Origin: Bacteroidales bacterium UBA3630
Lineage (GTDB): Bacteria > Bacteroidota > Bacteroidia > Bacteroidales > P3
DNA length: 42,177 nucleotides
Assembly: GCA_002373995.1 (NCBI GenBank)
Contig: DFLB01000008.1
Span: 1 to 42,177 of the forward strand
Direction: 5' to 3'
The position numbers and the translations under genes were made by a program. The stretch's first letter is position 1, and each line of letters begins with the position of its first letter. Under the pieces are notes generated by a model. That model did no database searches. It was not told where the DNA came from and worked only from the letters and a program-made list of their open reading frames with translations. Of this stretch, positions 35,276 through 42,177 are shown piece by piece.

Positions 35276-37625
35276 TGCTGACGGCGAAACCGCCGCAGGG
35301 GGCCATCCGCAGTTTCAGTTTGCTCTTTGAGGTAACCTTTTTCTTGGTAATGGCATAGGAGTAAGGGTTGTAGTCAGCACTGGTGGCCAGACCGTTGGCA
35401 TCCTTGCCGTCGGTGTAGAGGGTGGCTTCGTACTTCACGCCGGGTTTCAGGAAGTCCAGCTTCACCTCCACCTCGCGGGCCTGCTCGTCGGTCACACCGC
35501 CTACATACCATGTGTCAAGCGGCTCTTCCCCATTCAACCCATAATCCCCATCAACCCCATACACAAACCGCGCAGCGCCGCTGACGACGCCTTTCTTGCC
35601 GTCGGCCAGTTGCCCCACGCCCTCGGCGGCCTTGTTCAGGGTCGAGGTCTTCGGGTGGCGCGCGGTGACAATGTACTCGCCCGGTTCGGCCATCAGGTAT
35701 ATGCTTGTGTCCCAATCTACAGCCACGTCTTTGATGAATTGGAAGGCATCCATATAGGGCTCGTAGTGCTCCGGAAAGTCGGCGGCCATCTGCAGCGGCG
35801 AGTAGAAGGTGACGTAGAGCCCCAGCTGGTTGCAGATGGTGAGGTTCATGCGGTTGCCTTGCGCCCAGGAGACAAACTTGCCCATGTCCGGCTCGAAGAT
35901 GCCGGGCGTGTAGTCCATCGGGCCGCCCTGCAGCCGCGTGAAGGGCAGGATGGTGGTGTGCCCCGGACGAATGCCGCCACGAAACTCTGTCCCCATGGCG
36001 CTCTCGTTGCCTATCATGTTGGGCCACGTGCGGCACAGACCGGTGGGGCGCACGGCTTCGTGGGCGTTGACCATGATGTGGTGGCGTGCTGCCTCGACGA
36101 CGGCGTAGTGGTAGTGGTTGATCAGCGGCTGGCTGTAGTGGTGCTCGCCGTGGGGCACGATTTTGCCCACATAGCCGCTCTTCACGGCGTCGTAGCCATA
36201 CTGGTTCATCAGGTTGTAGGCCCGCTCCATGTGCCGCTCATAGTTGGGTACCGACGAGGAGCTTTCGTGGTGCATGATGAGCCGTATGCCTCTCTCGTGG
36301 GCGTAGCGGTTAAGGGCCGGCAGGTCGAAGTCCGGGTAAGGGGTTAGAAAGTCAAAAACATAGTCTTTCTCCTTGCCGTACCAGTCTTCCCAGCCAATGT
36401 TCCACCCCTCGACGAGCACGGCGTCGAAGCCGTTGGCGGCAGCAAAGTCGATGTATCGCTTGACGTTGTCGGTGTTGGCGGCGTGGCGTCCGTGGGGCTT
36501 GCAGCGGGTGTAGTCGGTGGCCGTGGGTTGCAGCGACGGCGGCACGCTGGGGTCGCCCGGCAGCCTCACCGACGGCAGGTCGTTGGTGTAGGACCAGCAG
36601 TTTTTATCACTGATCATCTCCCACCACACTCCCATGTACTTCACCGGATGTATCCAGCTCACGTCCTCCAATGCGCAGGGCTCGTTGAGGTTCAGTATCA
36701 GGCGGCTCCGCAGCACGTCGGTGGCTTTCTCGCACACCTGGACGGTGCGCCAGGGAGAGTGGCAGGGGGCTTGCAACCGTCCCACATAGCCCGTGGCGTC
36801 AGGCGTGAGGTGCACTTTCAGGTTATACACCTCCTCGTTATATGTCAGGTCAAGGTTCATGGTGGGGAAATCCAATACCGCCGCCTCATGAATATTGATG
36901 TAGAGGCCGTCGGCGGTCTTCATCTGTAGAGCCGTCTGTATGCCGCTGTCGGAAAAGCTCTTCCACGGCCAACCGCCGGTGAGGTGGGGGTTGTCGTGCA
37001 GCTCGCGCACTTGGCTGAGGCGGCTCTCCGTGTAGTTGAATTCCTGCGTGTCGTAGTCGCCTGGAATCCACCACGCCGTGTGGTCGCCCGTCATGCGAAA
37101 CTCCGTCAACTCGTCGGTAAGCCAGAAATAGACCAGCGAATTGTCGGAGGGCCATTCGTAGCGGAACGCCAGTCCGTCGTCGTAGAGCCTGAAGCGGACA
37201 ATCATCACGGTGGGCTTGTCTACCCGCTTGCCTTCGTGGTCGAGATAAAAGTCCTGCTGCAGGGTGACGGCCATCTCGTTGTAGTGGTTGCGTATGTTGG
37301 CTTCCTCGCCCCATACGGGCTGCCACACTTCATCGAACGTACTGGTCTGCGCATCGATGAGCTTCCATCCTGTCGCCAGGTCGCTCTTGTGCCACTCTAA
37401 CGTGAAGCCCATGCGCGAGGGTAGCACCACGGGCTTGCCGTCGCGATACAGGCTGTAGCAGGGTGCGCCATCCTTCAGCTCGAATCGTGCTTCCAGCCTG
37501 CTGTCGGGGCTCTTCAGGATTTCATGTACGGTGGGCTCGCCTGCCCCCGGTGGGTTCGTCACGGCATTGGCCCATGTGCATGTTGCCATTATCAACGATA
37601 CAAAGAGGATGTGTTTAATATTCAT
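35250..37625 (-). CDS. GH97 glycoside hydrolase (SusB-like)
   Basis: A 791-residue exported protein: signal peptide (ending TWANA), N-terminal beta-supersandwich, catalytic barrel and C-terminal beta domain, as in GH97. Typical blocks are SPDSRLEARFEL, YMGVWWEMISD, GFDAVLVEGWNIGWEDW, LIMHHESSSSV, MVNAHEAVRPTGLCRTWPNMIGNESAMGTEF and PLDTWYVGG. The glutamates of SusB-type inverting alpha-glucosidases appear present (HHE, HEA, NESAMGTE), and the strand with the nucleophile Asp of retaining members reads KSGYVGK, so inverting action is likely. GH97 needs calcium. It overlaps the upstream HEAT-like gene by 4 nt. There is no Sus-type transporter beside it. Confidence 0.94.
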   Translation of the reverse strand: MNIKHILFVSLIMATCTWANAVTNPPGAGEPTVHEILKSPDSRLEARFELKDGAPCYSLYRDGKPVVLPSRMGFTLEWHKSDLATGWKLIDAQTSTFDEVWQPVWGEEANIRNHYNEMAVTLQQDFYLDHEGKRVDKPTVMIVRFRLYDDGLAFRYEWPSDNSLVYFWLTDELTEFRMTGDHTAWWIPGDYDTQEFNYTESRLSQVRELHDNPHLTGGWPWKSFSDSGIQTALQMKTADGLYINIHEAAVLDFPTMNLDLTYNEEVYNLKVHLTPDATGYVGRLQAPCHSPWRTVQVCEKATDVLRSRLILNLNEPCALEDVSWIHPVKYMGVWWEMISDKNCWSYTNDLPSVRLPGDPSVPPSLQPTATDYTRCKPHGRHAANTDNVKRYIDFAAANGFDAVLVEGWNIGWEDWYGKEKDYVFDFLTPYPDFDLPALNRYAHERGIRLIMHHESSSSVPNYERHMERAYNLMNQYGYDAVKSGYVGKIVPHGEHHYSQPLINHYHYAVVEAARHHIMVNAHEAVRPTGLCRTWPNMIGNESAMGTEFRGGIRPGHTTILPFTRLQGGPMDYTPGIFEPDMGKFVSWAQGNRMNLTICNQLGLYVTFYSPLQMAADFPEHYEPYMDAFQFIKDVAVDWDTSIYLMAEPGEYIVTARHPKTSTLNKAAEGVGQLADGKKGVVSGAARFVYGVDGDYGLNGEEPLDTWYVGGVTDEQAREVEVKLDFLKPGVKYEATLYTDGKDANGLATSADYNPYSYAITKKKVTSKSKLKLRMAPCGGFAVSIREVRSGN
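35528..35558 (-). other. G-quadruplex motif in the GH97 coding strand
   Basis: On the reverse (coding) strand four G-tracts of 4, 4, 3 and 4 are separated by loops of 5, 5 and 6 bases. It is also an imperfect 9-bp repeat and encodes YGVDGDYGLNGEE. Confidence 0.55.
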
Positions 37626-38128
37626 GGTCTTATGATTTTTAATAGTTTGTTGCGCGTGTGGAGCACACCGGCACCAAGTTCCGATGGCTCAAGTAGCAGG
37701 AGGGATTGCCTCAATTCTTCCTGCAGTTCGGGGTAGGGAAGGCTCAGCTTGTAGGCTATCTTCATGCAGAGCGATCTCACGCCATAGGGCTCGTCGCGCC
37801 TCATCAGGTGCTCTAAGCAGAAATCAAGCAGTCGCATGTAGTATTCTGAAGGAGTTTCATTAGTCCAGTTGATACGCTCTGTCAGGGCAAGGCTGAGGCG
37901 ACGCAGCGAGGTGTCGGGGGTGGCGATGGCTTTTTGCGCCAGTGTTTCACGATGGTCGGCAATATAGCTGTTGTCTTCTTTCGGCAGATGTGTCAGTGTC
38001 CATGCAGCATGCACGGCAGCATCGCGGTCTTCGCCCATCATGTCGGCAAAGAGCTGCTCCCGCAGCCGTGGGTCGCCGTGTGCCTGACGCGCCAGCGCCT
38101 TTATCTCGTCAACGTGCATAGTCGCCAT
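37622..38128 (-). CDS. HEAT-repeat-like protein, function unknown
   Basis: A 168-residue, mostly helical protein with HEAT-like repeats (AAVHAAWTLTHLP, RRLSLALTERI, YGVRSLCMKIAYKLS, LLEPSELGAG). It may start at 38128 or at the ATG at 38119. No motif fixes a function. Its end overlaps the GH97 start (ATGA), so the two are coupled, and the AlkD-like gene follows GH97: two HEAT proteins bracket the glycosidase. The promoter is not clear; upstream lies the AT-rich 75-bp repeat island. Confidence 0.7.
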   Translation of the reverse strand: MATMHVDEIKALARQAHGDPRLREQLFADMMGEDRDAAVHAAWTLTHLPKEDNSYIADHRETLAQKAIATPDTSLRRLSLALTERINWTNETPSEYYMRLLDFCLEHLMRRDEPYGVRSLCMKIAYKLSLPYPELQEELRQSLLLLEPSELGAGVLHTRNKLLKIIRP

Positions 38129-38193
38129 AGTCTAAACGCTTTAGATTTTATTTCAATCAAATTGTTAAAAAATATCTTTTGATGCTTTTAATT

Positions 38194-38418
38194 CTGATTG
38201 ATAAATTATTCTTTTAAAATCTTTTACAATCTGATTGAGAATAATAAAATCTGTTAGTTCTTTTAGTTCTGATTGATAAATTATTCTTTTAAAATCTTTT
38301 ACAATCTGATTGAGAATATCAATTTCTGTTAGTTCTTTTAGTTCTGATTGAGAAATTATTCTTTTAAAATCTTTTACAATCTGATTGAGAATACTAATTT
38401 CTGTTAGTTCTTTTAGTT
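38194..38418. repeat. three 75-bp tandem repeats in an AT-rich island
   Basis: Three 75-bp units start at 38194, 38269 and 38344, each beginning CTGATTGA, with partial units on both sides. Only a few bases differ between copies. The region 38130-38440 is far richer in AT than its flanks. One reverse frame stays open through all three units (25 codons each, KELTEI...VKDFKRII) but has no start codon of its own. It lies between two reverse-strand genes. Confidence 0.93.
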
Positions 38419-38441
38419 CTGATTGAGCAGTCTGATTGGGC

Positions 38442-39383
38442 TTATTCTGTAATCTCCACCGCCGGCCAGCCGTAGTCCTGGTAGTAGCTGGCGCTGATAC
38501 CGTGGCGGCGGAGGTAATTGCGCAGCTGTAGGTTGCGGTTGGCCTCGCGGATGTCCTGGTTGCCGTGGATGTTCGTATAGACGTCGTAGTGAGGGCCGAA
38601 GATACGGCGCGCGCTGGCGTCGTTGCCCGCACCGTCGACGGTCTGTTCGAAAGCTGTCACCCGCAGCTTGCCCTCCTCCTGCTCCAGGGTCATCCGTCCG
38701 CTGTGGTTGCCGCCGGAGACGCACTTCAGCGTGTCGCCCACCAGTCGGTACCAGTCCACCCAGAAGTCGCCCCACACGTGCGCCGTAGTGCTGCCCAGCT
38801 CCTCGCTGGCTGCCACTATCATGAGGGTGGGCACGCAGAGTTCGCCTTGCAGGTAGTGCTGGCCAATTTCATCAACGAGGTATTCGCCGATGGCGTCGCG
38901 CAAGGCCTGCTCCTGCCGGTAGATGATTATGTGGTTTATGCAGTCGGCTTTGTGGCCGTCGAAGTCGGCCATCAGCCATTGGCCGTCGACGCGCTCCATG
39001 TAAAGTTTGTGCTCCTCGATGTCGGTGGTGGAGTCAAACGAGCCGTCTTCCCACTGCTGCCGCACGCTGATGGTGGCCACGGCGTGGTCCCTGTCGGTCA
39101 TCTCCACAGCGGTGACGGTATAGTCGGCTATCGTGCCGCCGTTGCTGGTGACGAAGTAGTAGAGCCACTCGTGGTCTAACGGCTGCTCGTCGGGCAGGTG
39201 GTTGAACATGGTGTCTAATACGGCGTAGAAGTCCGCCGTCAGGTAGCCTTTCGAGTTCTCTATCAGCTCGTGGTCGGGAATGTACCTGCAGAGTTCTTCA
39301 GCCCGCAGCTTCAGTTTCTCTTCCTTGCTCGTGCATGCCGCCAGCATGAGGGCGGCCAAGGTAATGGCGGTTAGTTTTCTCAT
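38442..39383 (-). CDS. lipoprotein of unknown function
   Basis: A 313-residue protein with a lipoprotein signal (LMLAAC, Cys17). The first half resembles DUF3828/NTF2-like domains (DFYAVLDTMFNHLP, VEMTDRDHAVATISVRQQW, GQWLMADFDG); the second half (from about 175) is a separate beta-rich part. I do not recognise the whole protein. Its ATG overlaps the stop of the O-acetyltransferase gene by 4 nt. The 75-bp repeat island begins directly after its stop. Confidence 0.7.
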   Translation of the reverse strand: MRKLTAITLAALMLAACTSKEEKLKLRAEELCRYIPDHELIENSKGYLTADFYAVLDTMFNHLPDEQPLDHEWLYYFVTSNGGTIADYTVTAVEMTDRDHAVATISVRQQWEDGSFDSTTDIEEHKLYMERVDGQWLMADFDGHKADCINHIIIYRQEQALRDAIGEYLVDEIGQHYLQGELCVPTLMIVAASEELGSTTAHVWGDFWVDWYRLVGDTLKCVSGGNHSGRMTLEQEEGKLRVTAFEQTVDGAGNDASARRIFGPHYDVYTNIHGNQDIREANRNLQLRNYLRRHGISASYYQDYGWPAVEITE

Positions 39384-39961
39384 TGTATTATGTGATTAGT
39401 ATTAGGTGATTCACTTTTCTTGATTATTTTTGCTGGGTTGCCGGCGACGACCACGTCGTCGGGGATGTCGTGTGTCACCACGCTGCCGGCGCCCACGATG
39501 ACGCGGTTGCCGATGGTCACCCCGGGGCACACGGTCACGCCGCCGCCCAGCCAGCAGTCGTCGCCGATGCGTATGGGCAGTCCTGTCTCGATGGTTTTGC
39601 GACGTTCCAGGTAGTGGTGCGGGTGGTCGGGGGTGAGCAGCTGGCAGTTGGGGCCTATCAGTGTGTGGTTGCCCACGGTGATGCCGCCGCCGTCGAGGAA
39701 GACGCCGTTGAAGTTGACCACCACCCCTTCGCCCAGGGTTATACGCTCGCCGTGGTCGCAGTGGAAGGGCGGGATGACGAGGACCGAGGGGTGGGCGTTG
39801 GGTAGCAGGTCTTTCAGACAGCGCCGAAACTCGTCCATGTCCCATGCTCCGCATTGGTTCAGGGCACGCATCGCCTTGTAAGTATGCACGATGCGGGCTT
39901 GTATCTCTGCGTCCGTATAATCATACGGCAGATTGTTGAGCATTTTTTCGTATTCGGTCAT
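39380..39961 (-). CDS. sugar O-acetyltransferase (maltose/NodL type)
   Basis: The ATG at 39961 (MTEYEKMLNNLPYDY) is the family start; the frame is open 19 codons further up without family sequence. The 193-residue product has the N-terminal Mac domain (YDYTDAEIQARIVHTYKAMRALNQ) and a left-handed hexapeptide beta-helix (GEGVVVNFNGVFLDGGGITVGNHTLIGPNCQLLTPDH). Catalytic His is the one in TPDHPHH, followed by DDCWLGGGVTVCPGVTIGNRVIVGAGSVV. It acetylates sugars or oligosaccharides from acetyl-CoA. Confidence 0.93.
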   Translation of the reverse strand: MTEYEKMLNNLPYDYTDAEIQARIVHTYKAMRALNQCGAWDMDEFRRCLKDLLPNAHPSVLVIPPFHCDHGERITLGEGVVVNFNGVFLDGGGITVGNHTLIGPNCQLLTPDHPHHYLERRKTIETGLPIRIGDDCWLGGGVTVCPGVTIGNRVIVGAGSVVTHDIPDDVVVAGNPAKIIKKSESPNTNHIIQ

Positions 39962-40022
39962 TGCGTTGTCGTTGTGTTGTTCTTCATCGATTCTATGTTT
40001 GGAAGTGTGGCGTGGCATTTTT

Positions 40023-40304
40023 TTATAATGGGCAGCTCAGCGGACTGGTGATTTCGCAGCCGCGGTTGCGTGCCAGCCACAACTGGGCGTAGCTGCAGGT
40101 GGCTTTGTATTGTCCGCCGCGGCGCTCGATCTCCTCCACGGCGCACCGCACCAGCTCGCTGGCGATGCCTTGGCCCCGCAGACGGTCGTCCACGTATGTG
40201 TGGTTGATGATGTAGATGCCATCCCTCAGCGGGAACGTCACCTCACCCACCTCCTCGCCGCCCTCGACGGCGTATATTCTGTTCTTTTCGGTAAGGTATT
40301 CCAT
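40023..40304 (-). CDS. small GNAT-like N-acetyltransferase (PF14542 type)
   Basis: A 93-residue protein with the compact GCN5-related fold: GEVTFPLRDGIYIINHTYVDDRLRGQGIASELVRCAVEEIERRGG. The RGQGIA motif binds the acetyl-CoA pyrophosphate. The C-terminal TCSYAQLWLARN matches the family's conserved Cys-Ser/Thr-Tyr block. Substrate unknown. It may be co-transcribed with the O-acetyltransferase, 61 bp on. Confidence 0.88.
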   Translation of the reverse strand: MEYLTEKNRIYAVEGGEEVGEVTFPLRDGIYIINHTYVDDRLRGQGIASELVRCAVEEIERRGGQYKATCSYAQLWLARNRGCEITSPLSCPL

Positions 40305-40315
40305 TTTGGTTTATG

Positions 40316-40343
40316 GTAGGGGCGAATAATTATTTGCCCCTAC
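40316..40343. repeat. 28-bp near-perfect palindrome (GTAGGGGC...GCCCCTAC)
   Basis: Fourteen-base arms with one mismatch, AT-rich centre. It carries the TAG stop of the YdeI-like gene. It resembles short palindromic repeats dispersed in many genomes, and could also end the transcript. Confidence 0.85.
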
Positions 40344-40696
40344 GGGTTTAATGTTTGTACGTTTTCGGGTATGGCGTTTCGGCCGGCATTGGTCATCAGC
40401 CCTTGGCGTTCCAGTTCCTGGCAGCGGAGGATGTTGCGGTCCGTCCAGTGGCTGTTCTTGCGGCGCGGCGAGATGCGCTGTGCCAGCCGGCCGTCGGGTA
40501 TCTTCTTGACGGTAGAGTCAATCCATCCGAAGCATAACGCCTCCATAACCACCTCGACATACGGTAGTGCCCCCGCCATAGCCGTCTTTCCCCTATAGCA
40601 CGCCACCCAGCACTCCCGTTCCCGCCGGTGGTTATCCTCCAACCACCGCCGCAGCCCTGCCCGGTCTTCGAATGTCATCAGATTCACTATCTCCAT
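40340..40696 (-). CDS. YdeI/OmpD-associated-like protein, C-terminally short
   Basis: A 118-residue protein matching the N-terminal part of the YdeI/OmdA family: LRRWLEDNHRRERECWVACYRGK, PYVEVVMEALCFGWIDSTVKKIPDGRLAQRISPRRKNSHWTDRNILRCQELERQGLMTNAG. Usual members run to about 190 residues with a further domain. Here the frame stops soon after this block (NVQTLNP-stop), with the stop inside a 28-bp palindrome. It may be cut short by that repeat, or be a naturally short member. Function unknown. Confidence 0.8.
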   Translation of the reverse strand: MEIVNLMTFEDRAGLRRWLEDNHRRERECWVACYRGKTAMAGALPYVEVVMEALCFGWIDSTVKKIPDGRLAQRISPRRKNSHWTDRNILRCQELERQGLMTNAGRNAIPENVQTLNP

Positions 40697-40842
40697 AGGT
40701 TTGCATTATAGCAGCGTCGCACACCACACCCGAAATAACCTTGATGAAATTCTGGTCTTTCAGGCTGAGTAGCTGTTATAGATATTGGTAGCTTCAAAAC
40801 GTCACTTTCTTTATGGATTGTATATTACAACCTCTTTCGAAA

Positions 40843-40950
40843 TTATCCGTTTATTTCGAGGAGGAGATTGCTTATATAATATCGAGTGCCATCTTTTACC
40901 CAATCCTCACTGGTCAGTATATAAACGTAGCCGTGTCCTTTATTATCCAT
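40843..40950 (-). pseudogene. 5' fragment of a GIY-YIG nuclease-like gene
   Basis: A 35-codon frame starts MDNKGHGYVYILTSEDWVK and stops soon after. The GYVYIL block with a following DWVK resembles the start of MUG113/T5orf172 GIY-YIG proteins, where the rest of the domain (IGKSSRP and on) would follow. That part is missing. A -7 box (40970-40977) sits 20 bp upstream. Best read as a promoter-proximal remnant, possibly a real short peptide. Confidence 0.4.
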
Positions 40951-40969
40951 ATTATCTTAATTTGATGTG

Positions 40970-40977
40970 CAAAAATA
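40970..40977 (-). promoter_or_regulatory. -7 box upstream of the GIY-YIG-like fragment
   Basis: Reverse-strand TATTTTTG followed by CA; full -7 match. It may now drive the YdeI-like gene, about 275 bp further on. Confidence 0.5.
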
Positions 40978-41290
40978 CTTGTTTTTTTCTAAATTGGAAA
41001 AAAATATTCACGTGGTAGGAGCAAGAATGTAATGGACTGCAGAGAGATTGCCTAAAGGTCGCTGTGTCTATACATTGGTTTTCTGTGTTTTATGTATTTT
41101 GCAAGTGGCAATGTGAATGCATTTGATTTACAGAGGCTTCATTTTTAACATAAAGAAGGCACGAAGAATGCATACGGCATGCGCAAATGCATATGCTATT
41201 TTGTGGGTTATTGAGGGTGGATTGTCTCTCTTTATGAGGAAGATATAAATTCATATTATACAGATTCCATAATCATTAATACATTTTGCA
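40978..41290. other. AT-rich gap with no gene seen
   Basis: No supported gene, RNA or repeat was found. A partial promoter-like TATTTTG near 41097 points towards the terminator at 41292, but the box is incomplete and the stretch has no recognisable RNA fold. Confidence 0.4.
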
Positions 41291-41291
41291 G

Positions 41292-41336
41292 AAAAAGTCA
41301 GCGGCCCGCAGAGTAGGTGCGGGCCGCTGAACTTTT
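41292..41336 (-). terminator. strong bidirectional Rho-independent terminator
   Basis: Arms AAAAGTCAGCGGCCCGCA and TGCGGGCCGCTGAACTTTT pair over about 17 bp with one bulge around a 7-nt loop, and T-runs follow on both strands. It ends the transcript of the 41401-41997 gene. Confidence 0.88.
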
Positions 41337-41400
41337 ATTACAGGTGGAACACCTGCTGTCACGGTTATCTTTTCAAATCTGAAAGATTGTCGTGGTTGGG

Positions 41401-41997
41401 TTAGAATTTGTAGCGGAGGCCAAAGACGGCGGTGCCTTGCTCGCCCATGCCGCCTTCCAGATAGACGCGCAGGTTGGGTAGGCCGGCTTCTATGCCGAGA
41501 ACCGATGCCTGGAAGTTCAGCATGAGTGTGCTGTTGCTTTGCGTGTCGCGGCCGTCAAGGTATACGTTCTGCCAGGAGTACATTGAGATACCCAGAGCAA
41601 TCTTAGAGTAGAGCCCGAAGTACTTGGTGCGCAGCCAGTCAAATTTGACGGTGGGCATCAGTGTGAAGTAGTTGCTTGTCGAAGTACCTTCTTTCTGAAC
41701 CCCTTCAATCGTACTGAAATCCATACTGCTGCTGCGGTAGACAAATTCGCCGCCATAGCCGAACCAGTTGTTCACGCGATGGAGGTACTCGACGGCCAGT
41801 GATCCGTTGTATTTGGCGTTGCTGAATGTGACGCCGGCTTCTGTGGCGACGTACGTCGACAGGGCGTCGAAAATTTGTGAGTTGGAGAACATGCCGTAGC
41901 CAAAGGCCACCTCGTGTTTGGAGTCATAGCCGTTCTGGGCATTGACACTCGTTGCAGCCAGCAGGATTGCTAATGCAATCATGACGGTTTTCTTCAT
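41401..41997 (-). CDS. outer-membrane beta-barrel protein
   Basis: A 198-residue protein with a signal peptide (ending SVNAQ) and about eight amphipathic strands, ending in AVFGLRYKF with the C-terminal Phe used for barrel insertion. It resembles small OmpX/OmpW-like Bacteroidota proteins but no family is certain. It follows etfA after 55 bp and is closed by a strong terminator. Confidence 0.78.
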   Translation of the reverse strand: MKKTVMIALAILLAATSVNAQNGYDSKHEVAFGYGMFSNSQIFDALSTYVATEAGVTFSNAKYNGSLAVEYLHRVNNWFGYGGEFVYRSSSMDFSTIEGVQKEGTSTSNYFTLMPTVKFDWLRTKYFGLYSKIALGISMYSWQNVYLDGRDTQSNSTLMLNFQASVLGIEAGLPNLRVYLEGGMGEQGTAVFGLRYKF

Positions 41998-42052
41998 GTT
42001 GATAAGTGTGTAATAAGTTAATATAGTGATAGTTTGGTGTTCTGTTTTAGTG

Positions 42053-42177
42053 TCATTTCTGCATGGTCTTCAAGCGCTCGGTGAGCATGGGGACAATCTT
42101 GTGGAGGTCGCCCACGATGCCGAGGTCGGCCACCTGGAAGATGGGGGCGAACTTGTCCTTGTTGATGGCGATGATGA
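42053..42177 (-). CDS. etfA: electron transfer flavoprotein alpha subunit, C-terminal end only
   Basis: The last 40 codons before the TGA at 42055 read IAINKDKFAPIFQVADLGIVGDL, which is the FAD-binding C-terminal motif of EtfA, then HKIVPMLTERLKTMQK. EtfAB passes electrons to or from acyl-CoA dehydrogenases, and in butyrate producers takes part in electron bifurcation at butyryl-CoA dehydrogenase. The rest of the gene lies beyond the window. Confidence 0.87.
   Translation of the reverse strand, partial: IIAINKDKFAPIFQVADLGIVGDLHKIVPMLTERLKTMQK

Noticed and set aside
38165..38632. Reverse frame covering the 75-bp repeats as a possible repeat protein
   Set aside because: Its start lies inside another gene in a different frame and the repeats have no start codon; an open 25-codon unit repeated three times is weak evidence.
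40785..41018. Forward 77-codon frame
   Set aside because: Cys/Phe/Tyr-rich AT-driven frame without start signals; the GIY-YIG-like fragment on the other strand explains part of it better.
41019..41336. Small RNA such as 6S between a promoter-like box and the strong terminator
   Set aside because: The -7 box is incomplete and no long 6S-like hairpin with central bubble is visible.

Overview
The window looks like chromosomal DNA from an uncultured, fairly GC-rich member of the order Bacteroidales (Bacteroidota). The evidence is the type IX secretion genes porU and porV, a GH97 (SusB-like) enzyme, a FISUMP-type lipoprotein, a DUF4249-like lipoprotein, Bacteroidota promoters (TTTG, then TAnnTTTG) and a general lack of Shine-Dalgarno sequences. 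The family cannot be resolved from sequence alone. There is no phage, integrase, transposase, rRNA or CRISPR array.

Layout. 1-1164 (-): 3'-truncated hydF. 1313-2041 (+): FISUMP lipoprotein. 2093-8467 (-): a tight operon, thioredoxin-like lipoprotein > outer-membrane protein > ribF > nitrilase-family amidase > mutS2. 8728-10832 (+): an unknown exported protein and panB. 10829-16115 (-): porU > porV > ispF > clpS. 16231-16454: heptamer arrays plus a dispersed element. 16580-17517 (+): tRNA-Arg(CCG) and a CPBP protease. 17731-20680 (+): HU, a 29-residue basic miniprotein, RNase G and a GH25 lysozyme. 21113-28097 (+): kamD, kamE and a CoA-transferase subunit (amino-acid fermentation), then a small outer-membrane protein and a GH2-like protein that has lost both catalytic glutamates. 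28362-32078 (+): lipoprotein, trigger factor, outer-membrane protein. 32164-33336 (-): PatB-like lyase. 33479-34453 (+): EamA transporter. 34530-38128 (-): AlkD-like HEAT protein, GH97, another HEAT-like protein. 38442-40696 (-): lipoprotein, O-acetyltransferase, GNAT, YdeI-like protein. 41401-42177 (-): outer-membrane protein and the 3' end of etfA.

Functionally this is mostly housekeeping and envelope biology: T9SS maturation, isoprenoid, pantothenate and flavin synthesis, protein folding, RNA decay. Lysine fermentation genes and two glycosidase-family genes are added to it. KamDE, the CoA-transferase subunit and EtfA would fit a lysine-to-butyrate route, but only part of that route is here.

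The most unusual content is the repeats. Five copies of an intergenic element of about 95 bp share one fixed plan: a GC-rich head, a hairpin GTCCG-8 nt-CGGAC, and exactly five CGGACC-type boxes spaced 11 bp apart, about one helical turn. There is a sequence-unrelated five-unit 11-bp array, several heptanucleotide arrays (some inside coding regions or forming C-terminal tails), a 75-bp triplicate in an AT-rich island, and a duplicated 50-bp hairpin unit between kamD and kamE. Several repeats supply the stop codon or last residues of a neighbouring gene. I do not recognise the 11-bp-boxed element as a described family.
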